64,000 nucleotides of DNA from Daphnia carinata (lineage: Eukaryota; Arthropoda; Branchiopoda; Diplostraca; Daphniidae): NCBI RefSeq assembly GCF_022539665.2, contig NC_081338.1, forward strand, positions 3,037,679-3,101,678, in the 5' to 3' direction. Positions within the stretch are counted from its first letter, which is position 1, and each line of letters begins with the position of its first letter. This document shows positions 36,228 through 50,928 of the stretch, piece by piece. Position numbers and translations under genes: made by a program. The notes beneath the pieces are model-generated. The model was not told where the DNA came from, ran no database searches, and saw nothing but the letters and a program-made list of their open reading frames with translations.

Positions 36228-38537
36228 CACTTTCTTTTTTTCGAACCTTTACTGCCGTTTGCCACTTCTGTTCACTCCTCGCAATGTCCATTATGTAGCA
36301 AAAGGATCCCATTCTCATATGCTTTTTCTTTTTTCTTTTCCCTTTAGCTCTCAATGCGTTCGGCGTAGGCGGGAAGACGGACAATAATTGCTTCTCACTG
36401 TACAATTCAACACATCGCTCTTTGCCGTGGAGACGAACGATCACGAACGTGACAAACGCTGCTCCTCTATAGCTGCGGAGGTTAAGAAAAATAAAAGTAC
36501 AGGATTCGTTACGCTATACGCTTCACATCACGAACGAGTGGCTTGGGAACTGCTTGACGTGTATATACTCTGATCTTCAACTGCTGGACGATATTGCGAA
36601 ACATAAAGAAAAAAGAAAAACCTCGTTTGAAAGAAGGTGATGGTCCCGACCGACGTAATTATGGGCTGCCAGTTTCCTAACTACACATTTGCATAGGAAA
36701 GAATAATTGGTGGCTTTCATTTGTGGAAAAAAAAAAAAAAAAATGAACGTTTTTGAAAATTCGATTTATATTTTTAGGAGGCGCGTGCTGTAGATGACCG
36801 ACAGTGTTTTGTTCCGTGCGTATATACGCGAAGCCAAGGTCTGTTTGACGATATGTCATTACTCTTTCTTCAATCGTAACTTTTGCCCCTACCACCCTGG
36901 CATAATCAAGACCGTTGCTCTGTACATGTTGTTCAACATCCTGTCCTCATTTCAACTGCCGCTCGCATTATATAAACATGACATTAGCAGTGATATATAA
37001 GACGGGCATGGCCAGAACACTAGCCCATAATAAACCCATCTGTCCTCTTTGCTATAAATAGAATGCAACATTCATCTTATTGATTATCTTATTTTATTGG
37101 TTGCTGGGTGTATCGACCTCGATTGGATCTCGCGAGTTCCACCAACGGCCATTCTAATAGCATGCCCAGTCGACGATCTTTGCCGACGAAGAATGTGAAT
37201 TCATTGCTTTTAATAAATAATTAGAACTGCTCTCTTCGTTACCCGAAATTGATTCATTTATACGAGCAGTTCATTCGTTTAAATATTAAAAAAAAAAAAC
37301 AAGAAAACAAGAGGCCAATTCGAAAACAGAATGCAAATGTTGCAGAAAATGATGCAGAATGCGGGACCGGAAGCGCAAAGGATTTGCGGTACGTATTGGT
37401 TTTGAAAACGACGGCGCACGAAGAAAGAGGATCGTAGCTCTATTTTAAGCTTGTCGGATGTGAGAGGTCAATGTCGGCGACGGTCCGTTATCGAAAAGTG
37501 GCAATGATTAATGGCTAAAAATGGCAGCAAAAAAAGATGAAGAAGAGGAGGACGTTGCTGGCCATTCAGCAACATTTACGGCGATGGAAATAACTATCGC
37601 CCAGCTTTCGCCCAAGGGCTTTATACAAAAGACTTTGCTTCCATCGATGTCCTCTACTTTTTTTTTTATGTCTCCTCATCATTTTTTTTTTGGGTGGGGG
37701 GGGGGGGATGTAACCAACAGACGATTAAGCCAGTCTGGTTGCGTAGGTGAAACCAGCAATCTTCACAGAATTATAGTAATGTTCGATTATGTTTTTCATC
37801 TGAGCTGTTGTCCGACTGATCGTTCGATTTCAAAATAATTAACTTAAGGAATGTTGTTATTTTTTATTTTTTAACTATGGCAAGTACCGGCCTCATCTGA
37901 AACTTCACACACACACACACACACATAAAAGAGCTTATCCGTTGCGGGAGCAAGGCACAATAAATTTCACTCCATCATGTCGTGAGTTGCAGCGGATGGC
38001 GTAAAAGAATGAGCTCAAGGGCATCGGAAAACGGATTGTCCAACTTCACGGCCCTATCCAAAAAAAAAAAAGAAATACACAGTTATCTTTTCGGTGTTAC
38101 ACGATCGGCAGCACGAAGAAGAAGAAGAAGAAGAAAAATAAAACCTTATTTTCAAACTTATCTTTCTACGAAATATTATAGAGATCCAGGGGAGAACGTT
38201 CGCCCCTTGCAAACACACACACACACACACAAAAAACTCGGCATGATCGACTCTCTTTTTTTTTTTATGCGGGCGACTGTGTCACCGATCGGATTCATCG
38301 AATCGGGAAAAGAATAAGGGGACACACACGCGCACACACACACACACAAAAAAAGAGAGGGATAAAAAAAAAAAAAAAGAGAGAAGTCTGTATAGTCTCT
38401 ATGAAATACAATCCATCACTAATCGCCTCGCGCTTGTCATCACTGCGGTGTGCGGCTTGAATATAAAGCCTTTGGCGCTCTATAACTGCGTTTCCCCCGA
38501 TACAACTAATGCTTCCATGACTATTGTACTGTATCTA

Positions 38538-38594
38538 TATATATATATATATTTTTTTTTTCATAAATATATTATTATTATTATTATTATTATT
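38538..38594 (+). repeat. (AT)n - T run - (ATT)n compound
   Basis: AT repeats, a T run of about ten, and then about eight ATT units (38570-38594). Confidence 0.93.
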
Positions 38595-38709
38595 TCCAGA
38601 GCCGTGATCAGCATTCTCTAATAACAAAGTCTCGAACAAAAGCCTCTGATTCTCTCTTGTGTCTATGATGCATTTCCCCTCTTCTCCCACGCACGGAAAA
38701 TAATCATCG

Positions 38710-38714
<5 letters not shown>

Positions 38715-38749
<35 letters not shown>
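38715..38749 (+). repeat. (GA)n microsatellite
   Basis: About 17 uninterrupted GA units. Confidence 0.96.
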
Positions 38750-38753
<4 letters not shown>

Positions 38754-41700
38754 TACACGTCATAAGAAAGCCAAGGGTCTTATTTGAACATAGTTTTAAA
38801 ACGTTGGCGTCAATAAAACCAGGACGTTTTCATATCGCCACCGTGTTTTCGATAATCCAGCGGAGCAATAAAATGCTGGCGCAAACACTGTACACGTCCG
38901 CACACACACTCTAGCCGATGAAAATAAGAAAGAGCTTACTAGTATTATACTCGATTGAACCTGCACTAGCAACGACAGCAGTGTCACACCAATAATAATA
39001 AAAAAAAAAGAAAAAGAAAAGTCGAGTATGTGTTTTCTTATAACGCGTAAGCTCTTACACCTATACTTGCCTTTTGAACATAGCAAAAACAGTATCCCAC
39101 TGTGTGTTACACATTTTCCTGGGCTGTAATCTTTTAAACCGCCGGGGTGGGGGGGTTTGCCCTACAACACAAGGCTGAGATCACATTCTTAAGTGATGCT
39201 GCAATGTTTTGATCTACCCGTTCAAAGAGGATTCCCCCCGTCTTAAAACACCTGATTTGTATTGCACTTACGTAACTACGTCGGTCGATAGCTTATGAAC
39301 TCCATGAACATTTCCCTTGTGAGAGGCGGATGTCAATCCAGTCGGATTTCCAATTGTCCTTGGTGAACGATCTGCAATTGGAAGCTCCGTACCAGTGACA
39401 CTGTAATGTCCTAAACACTTGCTACTTTATATTTTTCTAAATCTGATTTGAGTGATTAATGTGATCACTATACTTAAGAAGAAGAAAAAAAAAAGCAAAA
39501 AACAAGGATGGTTTCGTTCTTTTAAGGAAGACTATAGGGGATGCAAAGACCGAGAGATGTGTTTGGGTCCGTTTGGTGCCCGACGACAGATTGAAAGGGA
39601 CCGGTGGTTAAAGAACGGCCAAATAGCGACGCCGAACGCAATGTGGTTCGGGAATATGATCATCTCGAGGGAAATCAACCGCAATGTGCTATAGCTCTGT
39701 ATACCATCCATGTCTGCGTGTGTCGCCCCACTTTCTTCCTTTCTCAATCATCGGTAGGAGAAGAAAAAAAGAAAAAGAAAAGGAGAGTGGAAGGAAATGA
39801 ACGTTGGAACAAGACGCCAAAAGATGTTGTGGAACAAAAGCGGTGCCAGAACGAAAAACGTGAATAGAGCTTCATTCGTTTTTGGCGACACACACACACA
39901 CACACAAAGAAATAGGACTTTCATTATTTTTTGGCAAGAGAATAATTATTTTCCTCTTAGAAACGGATTGTTGTTGACAAAGTCTTCAGATATGGAGAAC
40001 GTCGAGGATTACATTCGAATTCATTCTTTCTGTTTGTTCGACTCGCAGCTTATCCCGCTTCTGTATATATATATATATATATACATATATAAGCCTTTAT
40101 GTCTATACGTTCGGAAAGGGGTGTCCAAAGCAGTCACCCTCCGTGTTTCCGCCCATATTTTCCCCCCCTGTTTCTTTTCATACAAGTTTCCTTTTGACCC
40201 CTGCCTAGTTGTGTAACTACCACTTGTCGCAGTCGAAAAAAAAAAAAAACAAAACGTTGATGGCGTTTCATACTCGACGCAGGTGATGGCGACAACATGC
40301 AATTACGATCAAAACACGCCAGTTCTCTTTTGTAACACACCCCTCTTATATTCCTACGTATAAAATGACTATTATTCAACGTTATGTGATGAGTAAAAAA
40401 TCATCAGTTTGAACATGTCGTCCGAAAAAAAAATTGGATCAAACTCTATCTATTCTGCAAGTAGCACAGGTGCTCACATGGGCCGGGAGAGGAGGGGGGG
40501 GGGGTTAACACTGTGTGTGCCTATTGTTAAAAAGAAGGTTTCAATCTCTTTTCAGCACATCCAAATGAGGGCAACGAGACTCTGGATGTTCCCAACTATA
40601 AATAATATCCTCTCCGACGAGAGTTTTTATTTGCATCGTTCTCCTTTTATCATTCGTCCAAAGAAAGAATAAAAGATATCCTCGAAGAAAAAAAGAAACG
40701 AGACGGGAACATTTGGGAAAAAAAAAAAAGAAAAAGGATTGGTTGCATTGGTAGACCAACAACCGGCTGATGGCGTCGAGGAATGCGCCGCTCTCTCTCT
40801 CTCTCTCTCTTGGCTTTGCTTGTCTTTTGTTATTGTCACCTTCACGGAACGTCTACTGTAATAAAGAAAAAAGGGCTGTGTGTGCGATTGCTGCGTTCTG
40901 CTGATGCTTTTTCGTAATCAGCAGCGCCAGTTCGTCGTCCTTCCACACACTTTTTCTTTTCTTCTTCGTCTTCTTCTTCTTCTCTTTTACGATCTTAAAG
41001 TTGTTTGTTGTAGCCGCGGCTGCTGTTAGTCCAGCACATGTGACGGAGAAAAAAAAAGAAAAAAAAAAAAAGAAGAAAGAATCAGAAAAAAAGAAAAAAA
41101 AAAAATGAAATAAAAAGTCAGAAGCGGAATAAATATAATCGCCATGAAAAGACGATATGAGGAAAGGCAGTGGCTCGTAAACAGCACAGTCTCGAGAACC
41201 CGCCTTTCCCCTCGCCTTTTCACTTCTTCATTGCATCATCACGACCGAGCTATTCCGTAGGATTGTATTTTACTATAATGTCTAAGGTGCCAACGGTTGT
41301 GTAGACCTTCGTCTGTCAACCGGTGGGAAGAGGTGTATAAGCCAGGCGACCGATGCTAACTTATACAATAATGTCCAGTCGAATCGTTTATTTCCCTCCT
41401 TTTCCCTTCTTTTGTGTAATACCACCACGCAAGCACCTATGCGTTTCAAAAAAAAAAAATAAAGAAAAAAATAGATATATCTTGGCCGCATTTTGTTTAT
41501 GAGAAAGTGCCATAGGAGAATGAAAAAAAAATATATAAATTTGATGTATAGAACTGGCCGTGTACATTTCTCTTGTTGTCAACTCGCGCTCTTTCACGTA
41601 GATATTGTATGGCCTATGGGTTTTGGGAAGGGGGATAGTTCCATGTCTAATCCACGGGAGAAAAGATGGGAAATCGGACAATAAAAAAAAAAAAGCTTCC

Positions 41701-44700
41701 CCCTTTTTTTTCGTCTTCTTCTTCTTTCTTTGATTGTTGTTGTTGTTGTGTGAAAATGCGGCAGCCGAGGTAAAGAGAATCGTCCATTGCATCTTTTTGG
41801 GGTCCGGCTTTTAAGGTCGACACATGAGAGAGCTCAGCGATGCGCTGGTGCTATTGTTCAATGATTTTGGGGCAAGCGGGCCATGATCTCCATGGCCAGG
41901 TGGACCTCCCAACAGAACGTGAGAGCCGAGATGAAATTGGTGTGGGAGAAGGACGTGTGCGTTACATTGTATCAATAGAAACTGTACCCAAGGAATTAAA
42001 GGGATAAACGAAAGGAAGTGCCTGCGGCTAACTCCTCTAACTTCCTTGTGATATACAGTATAGATGTTATGTGTATATATATATATATAGTAAACTTGTA
42101 GGTGAGTGGGAATGTTGAACGTACGTCACAAGGTGACACGCTAAAAGAAAACGTTGGAATCTGCGGGACGTCTTTCGATGCGCGGCATCCACCCCTAGAT
42201 TCCCTTTATATCAACCGTTTGAACGATTTATGGGATTAAAAAATAAAAAAATGTTTCATTCTTTCTCGCTTGAATCGAATTAGATTAAAGCGTCGATCCG
42301 GCACAGTCGATTCGATTCTGTTAATGACTTCCAGTGTTATTGTAAGGAGAATCACGCATTGCGTGATTGCGACTTGGGACGTGAACGGCTTAACGCTGCG
42401 CATACAAGAGGCGATTGCGAGCCGTAAGACTGAAGAAATAATGAAATATTTTAAAATATGCACGGTATAGCAGTATATACATAAGAATCGCATCTGGAGG
42501 CAGAATAACAGCGATAGCATAACACTATACATCTGTTTAAGGAGGACAAAAGCAAAAAGGCAAGCAAGAAGAGAAAACGATTACATGAGAGTCTGGCCGA
42601 AGGACAACAGCGTCTCGATTGTGAAAATGCTCCCGGGAAAGAAGAAAAGAAACAAAAATAAAAAAAAAAAAAAAACATTTTGAAAGAAAAAAAAAAAGTA
42701 GAAGGCCAAAAAAAATGATGGCGCCGCTTAACAAAAGTACACGGAGGCTCGTTATGCCCGTATACAAACCGCAGACTTCTTTATTGGCCGTCGTATAAAC
42801 CATGCGCGGCATAGTGTGGCTGCGCTTCCAGAGAGCCCTGGACTAGACGGTCTACAATACAAAAAAAAAAAAAAAAAAAAATGAATTGTACACATAGGTC
42901 CACCTGTCTGAAGACCGAAGAATGTATTACCTCCTCACAAAACAAGACCGTTTTTTTTTTTCCTCCAGTAGAACATCCTTCATGTGTTGCATTCTTCTTT
43001 ATTTCTATCGTTCCTGATTAAACGGAGTCGTGTTTCATTCTATCGCGTGTGCATAAAGAATAGCTCACGAAAAAGAAACGCGTCTTATTTCACAAATGTG
43101 ACATCTATTTTCATTGGAAGGCATTTGGCTTCCCACTCGGCATCGGAATTGGACGTGTGCGAGATGTTTTTTCATCCAAACAGCACCGCATCGCGTGTAT
43201 AGCCGCTAATGCGGGACGGCATTCAACATTTGTTGTGTTGTTGGGGAGGAAAATTAAAAGAGCGAGTGAGAGGAGGTCATAGGAACTATTGCAATGTTTC
43301 GTTTTTTTTTTTTTTTCTATTCTATTTAGTGTGCGCGTAGATGATGGCACAACGGTTTATGTTGCCTGTTACCTATACGAGTACACAGCACACCTGTGAC
43401 GAGATATTTACGAGCAGCGTCTCACAAATTCCCTCGATCTTTTTGTGTTTCACGTCGTTTTTTACGAGGGGCCGTGGCTGCGAGAAGTCCGCGGGACACG
43501 TGTAAGAAGAGGCGTATAAAAATTAATCTAAAAAGAATCAAATAATTGTAACAAGACTAGTGGCCGAATTCTTGTATTGGCTCAATGCGACACAGACCCA
43601 TAACAAGGTTACATCCCACTCTTCCCAACTTTTTCCTGCGTTCTTCTTCGTACACTATGTGGAACTTTTTTTTTTTTTTTTTTTTCTTGTCCCTTGTGTT
43701 ACGGAGAAACGCATCATTTTTATAAGAGAGAGAAAAAAAAAAACTGTATAACTTGTATTAATATTCTTGGGATGGCGAAACAAGTTCGCCTTGTGTGGTA
43801 TAAATGGCCTCATCGTAAAAAGCCACCCACCTCTCTTACGCAAGTAACTTTTGTGACCCCAGGAGATCCATTGCCGATGACGACACTACCGTGTGGTTTG
43901 TATACCAACTCCCTCCACAAAAAAAAAAAAAAATATTTTTTGATAAAGAGAATGAGACTCTACTGCGCCAGTTGCGTCTACTAGAGACACACACACACAC
44001 AAAAAAAAAAATGATTGCCACAAAAAAAAAGTGAGGAGGGTGCAAAAAAACAGGGAAGAATACGATTATATGCGTTTCCATACATGTGCGTAAGTGAGAT
44101 AAGTTGCGATGCCATTCTCGTCAGGGGCTCGTAACTTGTAATATTGGGATCACTTTGACAGTGATGTCCTTCTTGTGTGTAGGCAGAACAACTATAGACC
44201 GATGAAGAAGAGAGGGGGGGGGGACCTTGTGTCACGCCCCAAAAGGGATTATTCACTAGCGCAATCGAACTAAGTTGCGAGACGTTTTTATATTTTCAAA
44301 GGGACAAAAGAGAGAACCGATATGACTTATCGCACAATCGAATTCTTCCGTGACAATTGATTCTCTAATCCACGCAAGTTTTTGCGTTGATCCATTGCCG
44401 GCTGATCGCCTTTTCCTGTGTTTTACATACTGGATACGTTCAATACGACGTGTGTTCATTCCTTTCTTAGCCTAAACCCGCTTTATTAAATGTTTCGATT
44501 TCAGCTTGTTTTTAACAACGATGTCAACAAATGAAAGCCTCGATTATTTTTAAGAGAACTAAGTGGCATTTCCCTGTTTTTTTTTGTGCAGGACATATTT
44601 CACGCAGAACGCCTAGCTTTGTATAGAACGTCCCTGTTTAATATTGATGTTCGCCTGCGAGCATGGAAGGCCCGTGTCGGCAATTAGACAATCTTTGTCA

Positions 44701-47700
44701 GTGGCGCCAAAGATGCTATACGAAAAGAGAAAATAAAAGTAAGAGCAACACACACGATATTAATTCTTACAGCTCATTCGGTTGCTAGACTTTTGCTGAT
44801 CCAGTTTTCGCTTTTGCTAATGAAATTTTTCCGTCTACGAAATTTGTCACGCGGGGAGAGGGGGGGGGGGGATAGGAGAGTTGAGGTATAAGAAAAAGAA
44901 ACAGAGGGCAAAACTAAGTCAGTAAGCATATAAACAGCTAGCAGCTGGTAAAGACAGACGTTTGTGACAGTTCGACTTCGTTACGGTGATTAGACGACTG
45001 TCTGTGACGACGTAAATTTCTCATTTGATTTCTCTTTTCTGCTTCGACTGCTTTTTAGGAACTCCCCTGTTTCAAGAAAAAAATTGTTAAATGCAACAAA
45101 TCAGAAACAGGGGAAAACATTTTTTTTTTTTGTCCTTGTTTTTAATGAATTCTAAAAATGTTGCGTTACATCCACTGACTTTTTGATTCCCTCTTTTCAT
45201 CAAGTCGCATGTTTCGTATATCGTCTACTTCAAGTTTCACAATCAGGCCTTTCCTTTTTCTTTTTTTCTTTATTTTTTGTTGCCTTCTTTTTTTAAATGG
45301 AAAACGGAAGATAGGTCGTAGGACATCACAGACGGACGGCGCTGCAACATTCAGGAAAGAAACTTGCATTATTCAGATTCATGAGGGCGGACATCAGCTC
45401 TATCATTCAAATCCAATCACGGCGGATAAAAGGGAAGCTGCTGACAATCGGCCGCCATGGCATCAAACGCACAGTGTGCACAACACAGGACTGTGTGTAT
45501 ACAGAGCGAATTGTAGAGACGGCCAAGTCCGTCGCAACACACACTATATGTCCTCAATGCCTTGGTATGCAAAGGTAGCAAGTACATAATCAAAACTGGC
45601 TGAGAGGGGGATCCTCGCATCCAATGCCAACAAACGGAATTCAAAGGGCAAAAGAGGAATAAATAAATAAAATAGGAACTGGAGGAAAAAAAAAAAAAAA
45701 GAAAAGGTGAAATGGAACTTCTTTGTGCCGGAATCCAATCTGCATAGTGAAAAGGTATATCCTTCCCCTTTTCTTCATTCTCTTCCGTTTTTTTTTTTTT
45801 TTACAGATTGTGTATAGGAACATTCTCAATTTGATCTGTGCTGCTCGAACCAAACAAAAACATTCGACTACTTTGATAAAATTACGCCGTTTTTCTTCGA
45901 TTCTGTGTACGTCACATAATGGACAAGAAGAGGAGGAAAAAAAAAAAAAAAAAAGAAAAATCAAAAGAACAACCCAGCAAAAAAAAAAAAAAAAGCCTTG
46001 TACATAGAAAATAGGTAGTTGCTACATTAAGCTAGTCTCGCGAACGACAAGAGGTGCTGACTGGATAAAAGGAAAGCCAGACAAAAATGGGGAAGAGTTT
46101 CAAAGAATTTCTTGCTGAAAAGACAAGAAAAAAAAAAAAGTCATTTCATTCTGATTCAGCGTGATGTATGAAAAAGAGAAAGAAAAAGAAAAAAAGACAT
46201 TGGCTGGGAGGACTCGCATCCGTTTTACGTCCGCACACATCTAAACAGGAAGACGGGAAGAAAAAAGGAGGGCCTTCTACACTGGTTGAAAAAGGCGGCT
46301 TGCAGCATTGCACCTATTTACATAAGGATGTAACAAGAGAGGGGCGACACAAAAGTAGCCGGTAGACGTCAAAGATGCAAAACTGTGGGCCTTTGAGAAT
46401 GGGAAAGTAGCGTTTTGTGTTATGCTCTATAGTCTTGATAGTGTTTGTATTTTTACACGAAACTGGCTTGCTTGCCGGCTGTCCTATAAAAGAAGGGCGG
46501 TGGCCCTCGACAGACAGGGAATAATACAAGAAGCATCCACGACTCGCTTATAATATTCCATGTAAAAATATAAGATACAGAGTGATGTGCCTGTGTTTAG
46601 ACTCGGGACAGGTCACGCGACGCAACTCTGCATATTGGAGAAGCTTGATGTTGTGCATAACATAACCTGCGCGCTATAGCAGAGTGCAGACCTTCGGCGT
46701 GTAAGTCGTTTTATGTCGGGCATGTGAGTGCAGAATGCATTGAACATTTGCGTAGAATAAAGAGAATTTCAAACATCGGGCGGAAACAGAAGGTAACGGA
46801 GGAGGGCATTGAGTCCGTCAAATCAAAAAAAGTGAACTTCCAGTAAAGGCATTTGAACGTATCCGCAAGCTGAGGGTGAGGAACAATCGAGAAAATTTGT
46901 ATAAACCTGAAATCGACAATCATAACGAAGTATAGAATGGAATATCTAGAGCAAACTATATAACTCAGTCTATTGATAAGAGAAAGGGAAAAAAAAAACA
47001 ACCTTTGATAGAGTATATAATCGACGTAAAAGAAGCCCCGATTGATGTGTGTTAGTGGGGAGGCAGCTACCGGAGCACGTGAGATCCATATAATTTTTGT
47101 CGATGCAAGTATATAACCAATGCCTGCCCTACGTTCGACAATACTTGCGAATTATGACGACAATAAGGCAGTGATGATTCAAGAACCAGGAGCAGCTTTC
47201 CTCATTATTTCCTCTTTGAATGTTATATCATTCCCCCCCCCTCCCTTTTTCTTACTCTCCCCTTTTCTGTTCACGTCTATACCGCAAGCTGAAAATCCGC
47301 CCCCCACCTGGTTTTGTTCAACCTCAATTTATTATATAGCTCACACATTTCGTAATCTTTCCTCTTCTTCTTGTTCTCAATAGATTTCCTTCTTTGGCCT
47401 TTACTGTCTCCGCCACATATGCTGACTAAGAATGAGATAATAAATAGAATAATACGAACCTATTCGATGTAGAATAGGCAAAAAAAATAAAAATAAAATG
47501 TATATAGGGCGAATAAAAACTGGACAATAAGCTTCAGTCTGTTCCAGTCAATTCCGTTTTTTTTTTTCAGTTTAACGTATTTGAAATTAGCGCAACTGAA
47601 AAACTGAGTTTCCCCGCTTTTATTCGAAAATGGGCCACTTGAATTTCATTTCATTCTTCTTTAAATCAATTTTTTAAAAAATGAGCCAACGAACAAAAAC

Positions 47701-50700
47701 CAAAGGAAAGGGGAAGACAAACGGAATTTGTTATTGTTGATTGTTTTGTTGTTGCTTTTTTTTTTTTTTCCTCTCTCTTGAATGAAGCATTCAACTTGTT
47801 TGGCCTAACTGTTGTGACAGTGGAACGATCACAAGAGAATATACACTAATAATCTGAATAAACGAAACCCTCCTGCCCCCGCCAGAGCGTCTATGGATAC
47901 GGTTGCCAGGGGCCGCCATGCTAAGAGGCTTACATCAATACGTGTAGTGCCCTGAATAGCGGTAGCAGAGGGCCTCAGTTACAAGGAAAAAAAAAAAAAA
48001 AGGTATCAGACGAGAAACAAACGACAGACGGAGTAGAGGGACATGTATACTTGTCTGTAGAGAAGAAGAAGAAGAAAAAAAAGGAGAGATACAAATCTCG
48101 TTTCTCTTGTCCGCAATCAACAAAAACAGTTCCTCTTCTTGCCTTTCTTATGTGCAATGCCATGCCCTATGTGGATGCAAAAACTGCCTCCCCCTCTCTG
48201 CCCATCGTAATGATCCTTTCGTTGTTGTGTCTATCGTATTTTTACTTCTCTTTTCTGTGCTAGCCGATGAAAAAGCAGGCCCACTTGAGAGTGACAAAAG
48301 ACTGCAGCTGTCATCAGAATTGTAGTGGCGTATAACGTGCGTTCTCTGTTCCCTTTCGAAGTTGGAGGGCACCGAAAGGGACGAAGACCATCGGAGAACA
48401 AGTGAAACTATTCCCATGCACGAAAACAAACGATGACAAAAGATCAAGAAGCACTCGAACAGTTAGCGCAAACATTGATTTGCGCTTGCCACTTCAAGTA
48501 GTAGGACGTAAAAACAAACAAACGAATTTAAAATTTTGGGGAAAAAAAAAATAAGGTCGAACCGGACCCAATAATTGGCTTGATTAATCCGCAAGCACAA
48601 CCGTTGTTCTACATATACGCACAATACCTTTTTTTTTTTTTTTTGAGGCCATTGTTATCGATTTGCAGTACATCCAAAGTTCCTGTTCCCAGACAATGAC
48701 GAAATATCATGTTCCTAACTATTGATCTTGTTTAGCATTAGAGTATCCCCACACACACAAAAAAAAAAGGGACAGTCATTCTTGCGATATACGGGTCGGC
48801 TTTATTAAGACACAGCCAAGCGCAAAGGAAGTATGTCAAGTGATGTGCTACTGGACTCTTTTTTTTTTGCTCTGTTCCTGCAACAAGGAAAAAAAGCCGG
48901 AAGAATAAGCGGCGGAGGGGAGGCCACACACAAAAAAAAAAAAGGTGAAGAATAGACGAACAAGGAAAACGATGACACTTTGTATTGTTGCAACAACGAC
49001 GAGCGAAAGGTCATGATTAGGTTGGATGACTTGGCGGTTTTGGCACAAGTGCAATAAAGCATACCCGTTAGAAGATGCTGGAGAAAAATGGTTTTGAAAT
49101 CCTGCGAGCTCTTTCTCATCCCCATCGGAAGCCTACACACGCTCGTAAATAAACACAATACGTTATACGACTAAAAAAAAAAAAAAAAAAGAGAAGAACT
49201 CAGATAGGTATGCTACTTGTCCACTACATTTTCATGTAAGTTATTCTCGATTTTCGAATGCATCTCTATGTCATTACAGGACGTTGGAGCCAGGGGGGAA
49301 AAAAAAAAAAAACCCTTCATTCAGTGGCATAGAGCGGCATCGGCCGACACATAACGCGCCCATCATTTATCATATATTTCCCTTTTTTTTTTCTTCGTAA
49401 AAAAAAAAAAAAGCATAACAACAAAAAAAAAAAAAAAAGGAGCGCTTCTATTGTGGAAAGGAAAAGCTTCCTCGCCGATCATCCATAGTTCATCGGTTAT
49501 GTGTGTGTGGCTGCTTGTTGAGGGCCGGAGCAGCAGGACACACCAAAAAGAGCTTGAGCTTTTCTTTTTCTTTTTTTTTTTTTTTTTTTTATCCGCATTT
49601 TTCAGTAGGCCATTGTTTGTTTTTGTCCGGTTACATAAAAAAAAAAAAAAAAAAGTTCTGCCTCAGGAGCTTCGTGTGTATCCGACGATGAAAGAGGTGC
49701 AACGCACAGTAAAAAAAAAAAAGAGGAGAGAAAGAGAAGTCATGACGGCCGAGAAGCTTTTGTCATTGGCTCTAAGAAGAGACGGCCTCCTCCCTAAACA
49801 ACAAAAAAAAAAAAAATGGAGAGAAAAACTTGAGAATAACAAACAAAAAATAAATATTTTAAAGGTGCGTTTGATCCTCGATGTAGGGGGATGTTTCATT
49901 TGATTTTACGTTTTTTTTTTTTCTTCTTCTTATAAAAATTCTTCTTCCGAGGTGTATCCGATCGCTAATTTGATTTTCCACGCCGGCGGAGTCGCGCGCA
50001 ACACACAACAGCTCCTTTTAAGGTTTTCTTTTTTCCCGTCTGTGGAAGCTGTCTCCGTTACAAACGCCCTGTGTGTCTTGCGTGGATTGGCTACACGAAC
50101 GTATACGTACGTGGCCCATTGTCGCCAACGCCTCCGATTAAGAACATCGGTATATCTTTTCTTCTTCCTTCTTCCTTCTCTTGGTTATTCTTTTCATACC
50201 GTATTTATTTATTTATTTTTTTCCTTTCGTCTTTTTTCTTACATTCCTTGTGCTACCACTACTGTATAGTTTCCAGTCAGACGCCTCGTATTTCATCTTC
50301 TTGCGTCGTCGGAGACACAAAACCCCCCCAAAAAGGCCCATATTCTCTATATATGTGTACCTGTACAAGAAGAGATGCAATGCACGGTTGTCAGTCCAAA
50401 ACTTATATACATTCTTTTTTTTTTTTTTTCTGTCCTTTTTGGAACAATAACTAACACAGAGGGGGTTCGTCGCTTTCTGTATGCTTTTCTTTCTTATGTC
50501 CAAGAGTTTTTAACTTTCGATGCGATATGTTCAGTTTTTATTTACATTGATTGAATTACCCTCAAGTTCTCGCTTTGTACCTTTTGATGTAGAAGAGGGT
50601 TTTGTTTGATTTCACCAACCCAGCCCAGTGTAAGGTGTTTTTGCGTGTATCGAAAACATGGCGAGAAAAATGGTGGGCGAAGTTCAAAGAAGAGGACGTA

Positions 50701-50899
50701 GGGCTATTCTTCAAAACAGCTACGGGTGACAACTGTAAACACCTTGAATCGGTCCGCTTCTGTCTACCGTCCTCTTTTATTCTCTCATAGTATAGCCGAG
50801 TGTGGTCCTTTATCAGTTATCCATTTTCCCTTAGCGCTCCGGCGAAAAATAAATAGCCTCGAAAAACATCGCTGCATGTTATTGAGCTCAATCCGAACA

Positions 50900-50928
50900 C
50901 CCCCCCCCCCCCAAAAAAAAAAAAAAAA
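50900..50928 (+). repeat. C13 joined to A16 homopolymer switch
   Basis: Thirteen C are followed without interruption by sixteen A. On the minus strand this is T16 then G13, the same order as T14-G10 at 12107-12130. Confidence 0.96.

Noticed and set aside
49451-49903. 150-codon frame rich in Lys and Phe
   Set aside because: It is composed of homopolymer translation with no domain or splice support.
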